Notes: generated from the letters alone by a model not told the origin. A stretch of 64,000 nucleotides of DNA from Acetobacteraceae bacterium (GCA_024280945.1 JAMXLO010000028.1:1-64000), one strand, 5' to 3'. Numbered from the stretch's first letter, positions 50,682 through 60,091 are shown. Translations and numbers: made by a program.

Positions 50682-51923
50682 ATGAACAAACGCTTGCTCT
50701 GGGTATCGGCTCTGGTCGTCGGGCTCGGTCCCGCGATGTCGCGGGAGGCGGGCGCGCAAAGCAAAGAGGTCGTATTCGGTATGCAATGTGACCGCACTGG
50801 TCCGACCGAAATCGTCGGCTCGGTCGCCTGCGTTGGCATGCACGATTACGTCGACCTGATCAACAGCAAGGGCGGAGTCGATGGCTATCGGATCAAGCTG
50901 ATCGACATCGATAACCAGTACAAGGTGCCACCCGCGGTGGAAGCATTCCAGCGCGAAAAGGAGGCCGGTGCCGTCACAATGGCGATCTATGGGACGCCAC
51001 AGGTCGTTGCGCTGGCACAGCAGTGCAACGACAGCAAGATCTCCTGTACGTCGCCTGGATTCGGCATCTCCGCGTCGGCCGACGGCAAGCGATATCCCTA
51101 TGTATTCCCGATCGCCGCAAGCTATTGGTCGCAGGCGGCCGCAGCGGTGGAGTATGCCAAGCAGCAGCTCGGTGGCTCGCTCAAGGGCAAGAAGATCGCC
51201 TACCTGTTCTACGACAACCCAGCTGGCCGCGAAGGATTGCCGGTGCTGCAGGATCTGAAGGCGAGCGAAGGGTTCGAGCTCAGCGAATTCGCCGTGCCCC
51301 CGCCCGGCCTCGACGCGAACGCCCAGGCGCTCGATATCGCTCAACGTACACGAGCCGATTTTGTGCTGATGCACCTGTTCGGCCGTGCGCCGTCGATCGC
51401 GCTCAAGGCGCTGAAGGGCAACGGCTACCCGCTGCGCAAGGTGATAGGCTTCGTCTGGGCGTCGGCCGAAGCGGACATCGAAGCGGCCGGGGGCTTCGGC
51501 GCAGTGAACGGCTATAACACGCTGCAGTTCGCCGGTGTCGGCACAGACTATCCGGTCCACAAGGAAATCGCGGCCATGTACGCCAAAGACGGCAAAGCCG
51601 CGCCAAAGGAAATGCAGTCGACCGTCTACTATAACCGCGGCATCGCCTGGGCTGCGCTGCATGTGCAGGCGCTCAACAACGCGATTTCTGCCAAAGGAGG
51701 CGCGGCGCCCAACGGAGAGGAGGTCAAGCGCGGTTTCGAAGCGATTTATGACTTTACTCTCGGCGGCATCGTCCCGCCGCTGAAGATCACCGAGGCTGAC
51801 CACGAGGGCGGTGGCTATGTGCAGGTGTGGCAGGTCGAAGGTGGCAAGCTGGTGAAGAAGACCGACTGGTACCGTGCCTACCCCGAAGTTGTGCAGAAGC
51901 AGATCAAGATGGCAGAGAAATGA
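50682..51923 (+). CDS. LivK-type periplasmic substrate-binding protein
   Basis: 413 residues with a signal peptide (MNKRLLWVSALVVGLGPAMSREAGAQ) and GGAAACG-type ribosome site GGGAGGAAA. Family regions: FGMQCDRTGPTEIVGSVACVGMHDYVDLINSKGGVDGYRIKLIDIDNQYK, AIYGTPQVVALAQQCNDSKISC. These are binding proteins for branched-chain amino acids, amides or aromatic acids. Large size and operon context point to an aromatic acid rather than leucine. Confidence 0.9.
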   Translation: MNKRLLWVSALVVGLGPAMSREAGAQSKEVVFGMQCDRTGPTEIVGSVACVGMHDYVDLINSKGGVDGYRIKLIDIDNQYKVPPAVEAFQREKEAGAVTMAIYGTPQVVALAQQCNDSKISCTSPGFGISASADGKRYPYVFPIAASYWSQAAAAVEYAKQQLGGSLKGKKIAYLFYDNPAGREGLPVLQDLKASEGFELSEFAVPPPGLDANAQALDIAQRTRADFVLMHLFGRAPSIALKALKGNGYPLRKVIGFVWASAEADIEAAGGFGAVNGYNTLQFAGVGTDYPVHKEIAAMYAKDGKAAPKEMQSTVYYNRGIAWAALHVQALNNAISAKGGAAPNGEEVKRGFEAIYDFTLGGIVPPLKITEADHEGGGYVQVWQVEGGKLVKKTDWYRAYPEVVQKQIKMAEK

Positions 51924-51930
51924 ACCGGCG

Positions 51931-52791
51931 GTGACCGCTGGTTCGATCGCGGGACCGACCCTGGTGCGGCGCGATGACGCGGCGCCCGCACCATCGGTGT
52001 TGTCGCTGAACAATGTCGACGTGGTCTATGACCGTGTGATTCTGGTATTGAAGGGCGTGTCGCTGGCGGTGCGACCCGGCGCCATCACGGCACTGCTCGG
52101 CGCCAATGGCGCCGGCAAGAGCACGACACTGAAGGCGATCTCTGGCGTGCTCGCCAGTGAACGTGGCGAGGTCACCAAGGGCACCATCCTGTTCGAAGGC
52201 CAGCGGATCGACGGCAGGCGAGCCCATGAGGTGACTCGCCTCGGTCTGGCGCAGGTGTTCGAGGGGCGCCGCGTCTTTGAACACCTCACCTGCGAGGAAA
52301 ACCTGGTTGCCGGCGGACATCTGATCGCAGATGCGAAGGCCGTACGCGAGGGGATAGAGCGCTCGTATCACTATTTCCCCAGGCTGAAAGAGCGGCGACG
52401 GCAACTCGCTGGCTACTTATCGGGCGGCGAACAGCAAATGCTGGCGATCGGCCGCGCGCTTATGAGCCGGCCCCGCCTAATGTTGCTGGACGAGCCTTCG
52501 CTGGGTCTGGCGCCGATGCTGGTAGAGGAAATCTTCGGCATCGTCTCGGACCTCGTGGCACGCGAACGGCTGGCGGCGCTCCTGGTCGAACAGAACGCGG
52601 CGGCGACACTGACGATCGCTGAGCATGGCTACGTGATGGAGAACGGCCGCGTCGTGCTGGAAGGCCCGGCAGATGCCTTGCGGGAAAACCCGGACGTGAA
52701 GGAGTTCTATCTCGGGCTCAACGAGATCGGGGCGCGCAAGTCTTATCGCGACGTCAAGCACTACAGGCGGCGCAAAAGGTGGCTGTCCTGA
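51931..52791 (+). CDS. LivF-type ABC ATPase
   Basis: 286 residues from GTG 51931, chosen because ATG is absent; the preceding gene ends at 51923. Walker A LLGANGAGKSTTLKA, signature YLSGGEQQMLAIGRAL, Walker B RLMLLDEPSLGLAP, H-loop LLVEQNAAA. The C-terminus (KSYRDVKHYRRRKRWLS) is basic, unlike standard LivF, a feature of the PaaK-linked ATPases. The N-terminal 15-20 residues are uncertain. Confidence 0.86.
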   Translation: MTAGSIAGPTLVRRDDAAPAPSVLSLNNVDVVYDRVILVLKGVSLAVRPGAITALLGANGAGKSTTLKAISGVLASERGEVTKGTILFEGQRIDGRRAHEVTRLGLAQVFEGRRVFEHLTCEENLVAGGHLIADAKAVREGIERSYHYFPRLKERRRQLAGYLSGGEQQMLAIGRALMSRPRLMLLDEPSLGLAPMLVEEIFGIVSDLVARERLAALLVEQNAAATLTIAEHGYVMENGRVVLEGPADALRENPDVKEFYLGLNEIGARKSYRDVKHYRRRKRWLS

Positions 52792-52803
52792 GGGAGGACC
52801 GGC

Positions 52804-54036
52804 ATGGCAGAGTATTTCGATGATCTAGAGACGCGCGATCCTGCCGCGCGTGAGGCCGCCTGGTTCGCAGCGCTACCTGCCGCGGTCGCCGGCGCGCTGC
52901 GGGCCCCTGGCTGGCGGGCGCATCTTGGCGCCATCGATCCAGCGACGATCACCACCCCGGAGGCCCTCGCGCGGCTGCCGGTCCTGCGCAAGGCAGATCT
53001 CCCCGAGCTGCAACGGCAAACCCCACCATTCGGCGGTTTGATTGCCGATCCGCCCAACTCCTTCGGCCACCTGTTCACGTCGCCTGGCCCGATCTTTGAG
53101 CCCGAGGGTCATGGCCCGGATCCATGGGGTGCGGCGCGCGGTTTCTTCGCGGCTGGTTTCCGGCCCGGCGACATCGTGCTGAACACGTTTTCTTATCATC
53201 TGACGCCAGGCGGGCTTGCCGCCGACGCCGGTGCCCGTGCGGCGGGCTGTGCGGTAATTCCAGGCGGACCAGGCAATACCGAGCAGCAGCTTGATCTTGT
53301 CGCTGTTTATCGGCCGAGCGGATATGTCGGGACGCCCGACTTCCTGAATATTCTGCTCGAGGCAGCGGAGCGACGTGGCCAGAACATCAGTTGCTTCCGC
53401 AAGGCGCTGGTCTCGGCCGCTGCATTTCCAAGGTCCCTGCGAGATCGTTTCTCCGCCCGCGGAATCGCCGCCTACGAGGCGTACGGCACGGCCGATGTCG
53501 GCTTCATCGCGTTCGAGACAGAGGCGCGTGAGGGGATGGTGGTGAACGAGGATATGATCGTCGAGATCGTTCGGCCGGGTACCGGCGATCCGGTCCCCGA
53601 TGGCGAGCCTGGTGAGGTTGTCGTGACAATGCTTGATCCGCGCCATCCGGTCATCCGCCTCGCGGTCGGCGATCTCTCGGCATTCCTCCCGGGCCGCAGC
53701 CCCTGCGGACGCACCAACCGGCGGATCCGCGGCTGGATGGGCCGGGCCGATCAAACCGCCAAGGTGCGTGGGATGTTTGTTCGCCCCGAGCAGGTCGCGG
53801 ATACAATCCGCCGGCATCCAGGCATCCTGCGCGCGCGCTTGGTGGTAACGCGAGAAGGAGAGACGGATGCCATGACCTTGCGCGCAGAGACCGCATCGGC
53901 CGATCCGGATCTGGCACGCGCTTTGGCGGCGACAATGCAATCTGTCACCAAGCTTCGTGGCGAGGTCGAACTTGTCGCACCTGGTGCGCTGCCCAAGGAC
54001 GGCAAGGTGATTGTCGACGAACGCCCGGTCAGCTGA
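52804..54036 (+). CDS. Phenylacetate-CoA-ligase-family (PaaK-like) protein with altered P-loop
   Basis: 410 residues, ATG 52804 with GGGAGGA before it. Overall PaaK architecture is seen: LPVLRKADLPELQ near the start, YEAYGTADVGFIAFE, MLDPRHPVIRLAVGDLSAFLPGRSPCGRT, RGWMGRADQTAKVRGMFVRPEQV. The adenylate-forming P-loop (normally SSGTTGKPT) is here FTSPGPIFEPEG at 91-102. Related proteins of this type sit at the end of Liv-type operons. It may be inactive as a ligase, or handle a different chemistry. Confidence 0.85.
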   Translation: MAEYFDDLETRDPAAREAAWFAALPAAVAGALRAPGWRAHLGAIDPATITTPEALARLPVLRKADLPELQRQTPPFGGLIADPPNSFGHLFTSPGPIFEPEGHGPDPWGAARGFFAAGFRPGDIVLNTFSYHLTPGGLAADAGARAAGCAVIPGGPGNTEQQLDLVAVYRPSGYVGTPDFLNILLEAAERRGQNISCFRKALVSAAAFPRSLRDRFSARGIAAYEAYGTADVGFIAFETEAREGMVVNEDMIVEIVRPGTGDPVPDGEPGEVVVTMLDPRHPVIRLAVGDLSAFLPGRSPCGRTNRRIRGWMGRADQTAKVRGMFVRPEQVADTIRRHPGILRARLVVTREGETDAMTLRAETASADPDLARALAATMQSVTKLRGEVELVAPGALPKDGKVIVDERPVS

Positions 54037-54260
54037 CCGGCTGCCGCAGAGACTCCTTACTTTCCCTTACTTGCGGCGCCATTCTCGGAAGCGGTGACGG
54101 ACGCCGCCACCCCACGACAGAGTGCCGCCCACGCCCCACTCCAAGAAGATGGCCGGGGCAGCCTGTTTATCCTCTTGGAGCGACGCGAGCGCGTCGTGCA
54201 GCCTCGCTGGCCGGCGGTCCGACGCGCCGCGCCGACCAAGCTGCACATGCTGGGGAAGAT

Positions 54261-54536
54261 GTGAATAAGCTGCTGACAGAAAAGCCGGACCATCCCGCCA
54301 TCTGGTCGTACGGGGGAACAGGGGAAGTAAGCCCCGAATTCATCAATCTCGTCTCGGACTTCCAGTCTGGCCAGGACTACGACTCACTGACGGCTTCCCT
54401 GCTGTGCAGGGAAGCGTACGAACTCGGCCGCAGAGAGGGCAGGATGTGTTCTGCCCGAGAGACCATCACGACGGTCCTGGTCGTGACGGTAACGTTGCTC
54501 CTGCTGGGCGCCTACCTGTTCGCGCACGGACTCTGA
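54261..54536 (+). CDS. Small protein with one C-terminal membrane helix
   Basis: 91 residues from GTG 54261, preceded by GGGGAAG. A soluble, acidic N-terminus (VSDFQSGQDYDSLTASLLCREAYELGRREGRM) leads to a single helix (TVLVVTVTLLLLGAYLFAHGL). No known family. The preceding 200 bp hold no gene. Confidence 0.55.
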   Translation: MNKLLTEKPDHPAIWSYGGTGEVSPEFINLVSDFQSGQDYDSLTASLLCREAYELGRREGRMCSARETITTVLVVTVTLLLLGAYLFAHGL

Positions 54537-54896
54537 CCAACTTGAGAGCAGGCACCTGCGACCCAGCGTTCCGTAAGCGAGGCCGGTAGAACCGGCAGGA
54601 GCCGCCTCTTTCTGGCAGCGTTTAGGGTGGAAAATGCACTGCTCGTGATGATGCCGTAATGGCCGGCACTCGGGGCAGACTTTCACCGCGGTGATACGGG
54701 CCAGCATGTTCCAGCATGTTAAGGTCCTTTCCCAGAGCCGCTGACGGCAGTCTGGAAGCCCGCCATCCCCGTATGGGCGAGTAACCGTGCCCGCGTCCGA
54801 CCGGCTTGGTCCCGGTGCCGAAGCTTGGAATCGCATTTTTAACGGTAGTGGCGCGCAAACCTCACGGGCGGGTGATGCGTTGATCCTCAGGGTAGC
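54537..54896. other. Intergenic region without a supported gene
   Basis: A minus-strand frame has a Cys/His-rich stretch (CPECRPLRHHHEQC) but no proper start or conserved context and overlaps a better gene. At 54701-54720 a 10-bp unit (CCAGCATGTT) is duplicated in tandem. I see no gene to support. Confidence 0.4.
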
Positions 54897-55088
54897 ATGA
54901 TGCAAAACATAGCCTTGCCAATGGGCCGTGATCGCGTGAGGCGAGAGACGGCAAGCACCTGGGAATTGAGCCCGAGGGCGGACTGGTCTGAGGAGGGTGG
55001 CTCCGCAGTCCGCGGCATTGCACTGGGCGTTGTTCTTGGTGGGGCAACATGGTTCGGGATTGGTCTGGTCCTCTGGTTCCTGCTTTGA
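54897..55088 (+). CDS. Very small membrane protein
   Basis: 63 residues with one C-terminal helix (GIALGVVLGGATWFGIGLVLWFLL). ATG 54897 or 54900 after CAGGGTA. Short size makes it uncertain, but helix and ribosome site are consistent with a gene. Orientation follows the other small membrane gene. Confidence 0.45.
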   Translation: MMQNIALPMGRDRVRRETASTWELSPRADWSEEGGSAVRGIALGVVLGGATWFGIGLVLWFLL

Positions 55089-55392
55089 CCACTCGGCTTT
55101 GAGCCGAAAGCGAGCCGACGAGCCGATGCAGCCAGATCGGGGGCGGCGCCCCCTCGCCGTCACGTCAGCGGCGCGCGGCCCTTTGACCCTTCATCACTGA
55201 AGCGAACCGACACGGGCCGTTCCGGCCGCTTGCGGAACATATAGTCGCCGCCGGCCATGTGAGGGTGCAACTCCGGCGCTCATCGGTGCTGTGAGATGCG
55301 TTCCGATCGTCGATTGCTCACCAGGGCTGACAGCACCCATACTCGATACTTCCTCTGATCCGCGCGGGGCCAGGAACAGGAGATTGGGGAAC
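55089..55392. other. Intergenic region
   Basis: The frame of the methyltransferase gene stays open to 55291, but homology begins only at the ATG at 55393 and I accept that start. Apart from G/C-rich arms such as CGGCTTTGAGCCG, nothing recognisable is seen. Promoter of the methyltransferase is expected here. Confidence 0.4.
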
Positions 55393-56259
55393 ATGACGGG
55401 AGAACCACCCGACGCAAACGAAACCATGCGGCACTATTGGAACAAGGTCGCCGGGCCAAGGTGGGTGGCAGGACAGGGGTTCAGGGAGCGGCGAAACCAG
55501 GAAAGTCTCGCGCTGCTGTTGACCTGTCTGCAGCTGAAAGGCGGCGAGAGCGTGCTCGAGATCGGCTGCGGCACCGGGGCGGTGACGTTGCCTCTGGCAC
55601 AGGCCGTCGGCGAAAATGGCCGCGTTGTCGGTGTGGATCTTTCCGAGCCCATGCTCGACGTGGCGCGGCAGCGCCTCAGCGAAAGTGGAACGCGCAACAC
55701 AACGCTGCTGCTGGGTGATGCCCAGGTGATGCCGCTCGAGCGCTCCGCGTTCGATATCGCGACCTCGCGCATGGGCGTCATGTTCTTCGCTGACTCCGTG
55801 GCGGCGTTCCACAATATAGCCGGCGCGCTGAAGCCAGGCGGGAGTCTCGTCTTCGCCTGTTGGGCACCCATCGAGGAAAACCGGCACTGGCTGATTTCCT
55901 ACGACATCGCGCTGCGTCACCTTGGCGCACCAGCGGCAGATGATTCCAAGCCCGGCCCACTGGCCTTCGCCAACCCTGACTACGTCCGACACATTCTCGC
56001 TGAGGCTGGCTTCGCTGAGATTGCGATCGAGCGGGCGCACCCGACAATCATCGGTGGCACGGCAGAGGAAGAGGCACGGCAGGCGCTGATCATGGGACCG
56101 ACAGCGCGATTGATCGAAGCGAAGCAACCATCCGATGTGACGCGCCAGACGATCGCTGATGAAATCGCCCAGGCGTTTGCTGCCGAAGCCAGGGCCGGGC
56201 CGATCCGGCTATCGGCCACCATATTTCTGGTGACGGCGCGGCGCCCAGGAAGTCACTGA
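55393..56259 (+). CDS. Class I SAM-dependent methyltransferase
   Basis: 288 residues from ATG 55393 after AGGAGATTGGGGA. Motif I VLEIGCGTGAVTLPLAQAV, GVDLSEPMLDVARQRL, motif II AFDIATSRMGVMFFAD and GALKPGGSLVF. The UbiE/COQ5-like fold acts on a small molecule. C-terminal part of about 90 residues differs from UbiE and may bind the substrate. Convergent with MmgE/PrpD. Confidence 0.87.
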   Translation: MTGEPPDANETMRHYWNKVAGPRWVAGQGFRERRNQESLALLLTCLQLKGGESVLEIGCGTGAVTLPLAQAVGENGRVVGVDLSEPMLDVARQRLSESGTRNTTLLLGDAQVMPLERSAFDIATSRMGVMFFADSVAAFHNIAGALKPGGSLVFACWAPIEENRHWLISYDIALRHLGAPAADDSKPGPLAFANPDYVRHILAEAGFAEIAIERAHPTIIGGTAEEEARQALIMGPTARLIEAKQPSDVTRQTIADEIAQAFAAEARAGPIRLSATIFLVTARRPGSH

Positions 56260-56283
56260 TTCGGCGACTGCGCTGGTGCCCAC

Positions 56284-57660
56284 TCAATCCGTAGCCAGCG
56301 CCACCGATGGCGTCATTGCGTCGGTGACGTGGCACATATCGCTGAGCGCATCTAGCTGGCGCAGAACGGCCAGCAGCTTCTTTGCCTGCTCCATCGGCAA
56401 GGCGCGCGCAGCGCAGTTCAGGAACTTTGCCTCCAGCAGTTCGGCCGGCAGCGGGTTCTCCGGACCACGCCCAAGCGGTCGCGCCACCTTCGCCGTGAGG
56501 ACGCGTCCATCGGTCAGCGTCACGCGCACTTCGCCACCGAAATGCTCGGTGCTCGCCATCGACATGTCGGGATGCGGCGCCGCATAGATGCGTGGCAGCA
56601 ATTCGCGGATCGCAGAGTCACGGAAGCTGTCACCTTCAAAATGCTCCAGTGATACGCGTCCGTCGGCGAGTGCGCGGGCCAGACAGTACTGCACGCTGAA
56701 TTTGGCATCGAGTTCGCTGTTCGGCGCGGGCCGGTTGGTGTGCGCTAGCCGTCTTGGATGCGTCCGCGCGTCCACGCGCTCCACCATCGCCGGCGTCAGC
56801 CGATGCTCGCGCACCAACGCCAGCATCGCGTCCACTGCGGGATGCGTGCTGCCGCAGCATGGATACTGCTTGATCGCCACGCCGGGCTGCACGATGTCCC
56901 ACGGCTGCCCCCAATCGCGCAGGATCGCGTCTGCATCGAAGTTCCCCGCGCCATTGAACACGTGCAGAAAACCCTGCGGATGCTCCAGCGCGCCAGGATT
57001 GGCAGTGAACCCTTCCGCGGTCAGCAGCGCCGCCAGCAATCCGTCGCGCGCACTGTGCCCGACATGCAGCGGCTTGGTCATCGTGCCGAAGTTCGCCTTG
57101 ACGCCGGAGGCGAACGACGCGGCAAGCCCCAGCGCTCTGGCGGTGACATCGGGCGACAATTCCAGCAGATGACAGCACGCGGCAGTGGCGCCGAACACAC
57201 CGAGCGTCGCCGTCGGATGCCAACCTTTCTCATAGTGATGAAAGTTGACCCCGCGCGCGATGCGCGTCTCGGTCTCCCAGCCGGCAACATAGGCGGTGAT
57301 GAACGCCCGCCCATCCAAGGCGCGGGTCTCCGACAGTGCGAACAGCGCCGGAAGGATCGGTGCCGACGGATGCCCGCCAAGCGTGTTGCTGCAATCGTCG
57401 AAGTCCAATGCGTGCGCCGCCGTGCCGTTGATCAATGCCGCATCGAGTGGTGCCACGCGCTCGTTCGTGCCGAACACGAGGCACGGACCGCTCGACGCAC
57501 TCACCCGCGCAGCGATGCGTGCACACGACTCGTTCGCGCCGGCCAAAGTGCAGCCGACCGTATCCATGATCGCCGTACGCGACCAGTACACGGCCTCCGT
57601 CGGAAGTGCATCAAACCGTACGCCGGCGATCCGCTCGGCCAGGGCGTCTGCGATGCTCAT
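56284..57660 (-). CDS. MmgE/PrpD-family protein (second copy)
   Basis: 458 residues from ATG 57660. The ATG at 57666 has no space from the AGGAG site, while 57660 has 6 bp. Family pieces: RTAIMDTVGCTLAGANE, GTAAHALDFDDCSNTLGGHPSAPILPALFAL, KANFGTMTKPLHVGHSARDGLLAALLT and KQYPCCGSTHPAVDAML. Same family as 10543-11901 but clearly diverged. Divergent from the aromatic-acid transporter, so it may serve its substrate's degradation. Confidence 0.89.
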   Translation of the reverse strand: MSIADALAERIAGVRFDALPTEAVYWSRTAIMDTVGCTLAGANESCARIAARVSASSGPCLVFGTNERVAPLDAALINGTAAHALDFDDCSNTLGGHPSAPILPALFALSETRALDGRAFITAYVAGWETETRIARGVNFHHYEKGWHPTATLGVFGATAACCHLLELSPDVTARALGLAASFASGVKANFGTMTKPLHVGHSARDGLLAALLTAEGFTANPGALEHPQGFLHVFNGAGNFDADAILRDWGQPWDIVQPGVAIKQYPCCGSTHPAVDAMLALVREHRLTPAMVERVDARTHPRRLAHTNRPAPNSELDAKFSVQYCLARALADGRVSLEHFEGDSFRDSAIRELLPRIYAAPHPDMSMASTEHFGGEVRVTLTDGRVLTAKVARPLGRGPENPLPAELLEAKFLNCAARALPMEQAKKLLAVLRQLDALSDMCHVTDAMTPSVALATD

Positions 57661-57754
57661 CCTCATCTCCTGAAACTGATGTTGACCCAGACGCTTGCGC
57701 GCTTTCCCCCCAGCGTGCCACAGGAGCGGAAGGGAGAACACGTCGAGGCTGAAA

Positions 57755-59086
57755 ATGCCGGATACGCCGTTGTCGGCGGCCGAGGCCGCGCTTGAGAATC
57801 AACGCATCGGCGGGCTGCAGGTCCGCGTTGTGGCGCTTTGCACGCTGGTGCAGACCTGCGACGGCTACGACCTCAATGCTGTCGCCTGGGCGGTGCCGTC
57901 GCTGATCCGCGCCTGGCACCAGCCGCCTGCAATGTTCACAACCGCCTTTCTGTGGTCGAGCATCGGCATCCTGATTGGCGCCTTGTGCGCCGGCCCGATC
58001 GGCGATCGTTTCGGCCGGCGGCCGTTGTTGTTGGGCAGCCTCATCCTCTTCGGGGTCGCATCGCTGCTGAGCGCGACGGCCGCATCGCTGCCGATGCTGA
58101 CCCTGTGGCGATTCTTCACCGGCCTTGGCATCGGCGGCGGCTTCTCCGGTGCGGCGGCGCTGACCGGCGATTACGCCCCGCACCGCCTGCGAGCGACGAT
58201 GATCATGGCAAGCTTCACCGGTGCGCCATTGGGTGGCTTTCTCGGGGGACAGATCGTCGCACTGATGCTGCCTCACTTCGGGTGGCAGTCGATCTTCATC
58301 CTGGGCGGCGCATTCCCGCTGCTGCTGGTGCCGGCGCTCGCTCTGTGGCTGCCGGAATCGCCGCGGTTCCTGGCTCGCAAGCAGTCGCTGTCATCGCGAC
58401 AGACCGACCTGCTGCGGCGTCTCGACATCGACCATGCCGCACGTCATGCCGTGGACGTGGCGCAGGGCAATCCTGTCAGGATGCTGTTCAGCGACGGCTA
58501 CGCGCTACAGACCATTCTGCTGTGGATCGTCTATTTCTGCAGCCTGATGAACCTGTTCCTGTTCGCCTACTGGATGCCGACCGTGCTGAACCTGATCGGC
58601 ATGAGCCCGTCACAGGCGGTGTTCGCCTCCAGCTTGCGGGATCTGGGTGCGATTTTCCCGGTGCTGTATCTCGGGCTGATGATCGATCGGGTGGGTCCAG
58701 AACGGGCATTGGCGTTGCACTACGCCGCCGGTGCCGTGTTCATCGCCATGATCGCGCTTGTCGCACTGCCCTACGCGCTGCTGCTGGTGGCCACCTTCTG
58801 CGCCGGCATGACGATCACGGGCAGCCAGACTGGAGCCAACGGCACCTGCGGCAAACTGTATCCAGCCCGAATGCGTACCAGCGGCCTCGGCTGGGCGCTC
58901 GGTATCGGGCGGCTCGGTGGCATCGCCGCGCCCGCGCTGGGTGGCTACCTGCTTACCATCGGCTTGGCGCCGACACGGATCTTTCTCAGCGCCTGCCTGT
59001 TCGCGCTGGTCGCCGCCGCGGCGACAGGCTTGCTCGCGTTCCGAGGCAGCCGCATGCGGGTTCCGACTTCTCCGGTCGTTTCTTAG
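57755..59086 (+). CDS. MFS transporter, aromatic acid:H+ symporter (AAHS) type
   Basis: 443 residues from ATG 57755 behind GAGG. DGYDLNAVAWAVPSLIRAW in helix 1 is the AAHS motif with the essential Asp, and GDRFGRRPLLLGS is in loop 2-3. LWLPESPRFLARKQ follows the sixth helix. PcaK/BenK/MhpT relatives import 4-hydroxybenzoate, benzoate or phenylpropionates. Directly divergent from MmgE/PrpD, with about 94 bp between the starts for both promoters. Confidence 0.92.
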   Translation: MPDTPLSAAEAALENQRIGGLQVRVVALCTLVQTCDGYDLNAVAWAVPSLIRAWHQPPAMFTTAFLWSSIGILIGALCAGPIGDRFGRRPLLLGSLILFGVASLLSATAASLPMLTLWRFFTGLGIGGGFSGAAALTGDYAPHRLRATMIMASFTGAPLGGFLGGQIVALMLPHFGWQSIFILGGAFPLLLVPALALWLPESPRFLARKQSLSSRQTDLLRRLDIDHAARHAVDVAQGNPVRMLFSDGYALQTILLWIVYFCSLMNLFLFAYWMPTVLNLIGMSPSQAVFASSLRDLGAIFPVLYLGLMIDRVGPERALALHYAAGAVFIAMIALVALPYALLLVATFCAGMTITGSQTGANGTCGKLYPARMRTSGLGWALGIGRLGGIAAPALGGYLLTIGLAPTRIFLSACLFALVAAAATGLLAFRGSRMRVPTSPVVS

Positions 59087-59423
59087 TTCAATCGCGACAT
59101 ACTTGCGTCGGTTCGCCAGGTGATCGCGTGAAGCAGCGCGGCAGCATTCTCGTTGCAGCGTCCCAGACATTTCCGGGAGACACAGAGGCCCCGTTCCGTG
59201 GACATCTTTGGCACAACAGAAGATCGCGAGACGGCGCGACAACTACCGGTGCCGCCTGCCCTGGGGATGAACATGGCGGGCTGAAGATGGAAGCCGCTGG
59301 CGGGTCGGGCAAGCCGGTAGCGCTTGAAACCGATCTGGTGGCAGTCGGTACGCCACTTCCGTGCTATTACTCTGGCAGCGATTCCGCCGATCGCGCGTTG
59401 CAGCAGGGAGACAGGCGTCCACG
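59087..59423. other. Intergenic region after the aromatic-acid permease
   Basis: No convincing gene. Frames open across this region on both strands have no family resemblance. It may contain the terminator of the permease gene and the promoter of the following frameshifted ORF; I cannot point to either. Confidence 0.35.
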
Positions 59424-59908
59424 ATGACGAGTGCAATGCCAGATTGGGTCGATCGGCGGGGGTCGAAGCGAAACTGATCGCCGAAGCGCGCGCCCGCATC
59501 GCCAACGGGCACCGTGCCGCTCTCCAGGCTGCGCAACTCGAGCGACAATCCGCCAAGCTGATGCCGCAGTTCACGTTCGATCCTGCCACCCGACCGCCGC
59601 GGCTCCGCATACGTCTCGATGACGCTTGGGCGGAACACGCGCGCCACGAGCAGATCCGCATCAGAGAGCTAGGCGAGACCGGCTATTCCTTGCTGAGCCA
59701 CGCAGAAGAAGTGGTCGTGGCATCCAAGGAGATCCGCTGGCAGGTGCAGGAGACGAGGACGCGTTCCCAGGCACAGCGGGAGCACTCGCAACGGCTGCGG
59801 TGCGCTGTGCGTGTCGGTCCCTTGCTTGCAGTCCGAGAAGGGAGCTTACGGAGCAACAAGGTCGTAGTGCCGCAGCGGATATGCTGCCGTGCGCTAAAAT
59901 CGCAGTAG
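59424..59908 (+). pseudogene. Possible frameshifted gene for a charged coiled-coil protein
   Basis: ATG 59424 with AGGGAGA upstream starts MTSAMPDWVDRRG but reaches a stop after 17 codons. The adjacent frame continues VEAKLIAEARARIANGHRAAL...IRIRELGETGYSLLSHAEEVVVASKEIRWQVQ to 59908. The switch point is a run of five G at 59458-59462; one extra G would join both parts. A sequencing error or a genuine frameshift is equally possible. Sequence is charged and helical; no known family. Confidence 0.35.
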
Positions 59909-60091
59909 ATTTTGCCTCGCCTTTTGCAGAGCCAGCGTGGTTTCGGTGTAACGGCGCTCGCTATCGATGACGAGTTGCTCTGCCTTGGCGTGCGCGGATC
60001 GTTGCGCATCGGCCGCTACCCGCTTCACGGCGGTGGCGCGCTCGCTGCGCACCCGCACCCTTGCGGCGGCTTCAGAGACGGATGTCGGCAC
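59894..60091 (-). CDS. Small charged helical protein
   Basis: 65 residues from GTG 60091 preceded by AAGGGAG. Nearly all helix (SEAAARVRVRSERATAVKRVAADAQRSAHAKAEQLVIDSERRYTETTLALQKARQNLLRF), no hydrophobic segment. Its 3' end overlaps the end of the preceding convergent frame by 15 bp. No known family. Confidence 0.42.
   Translation of the reverse strand: MPTSVSEAAARVRVRSERATAVKRVAADAQRSAHAKAEQLVIDSERRYTETTLALQKARQNLLRF

Noticed and set aside
54384-54720. Minus-strand Cys/His-rich peptide near CPECRPLRHHHEQC
   Set aside because: Looks like a zinc ribbon but has no good start or partner and overlaps antisense the gene at 54261-54536.
57838-59427. Plus-strand 529-codon frame overlapping the AAHS permease
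   Set aside because: Shifted frame of the permease gene; lacks hydrophobic helices and is arginine-rich.
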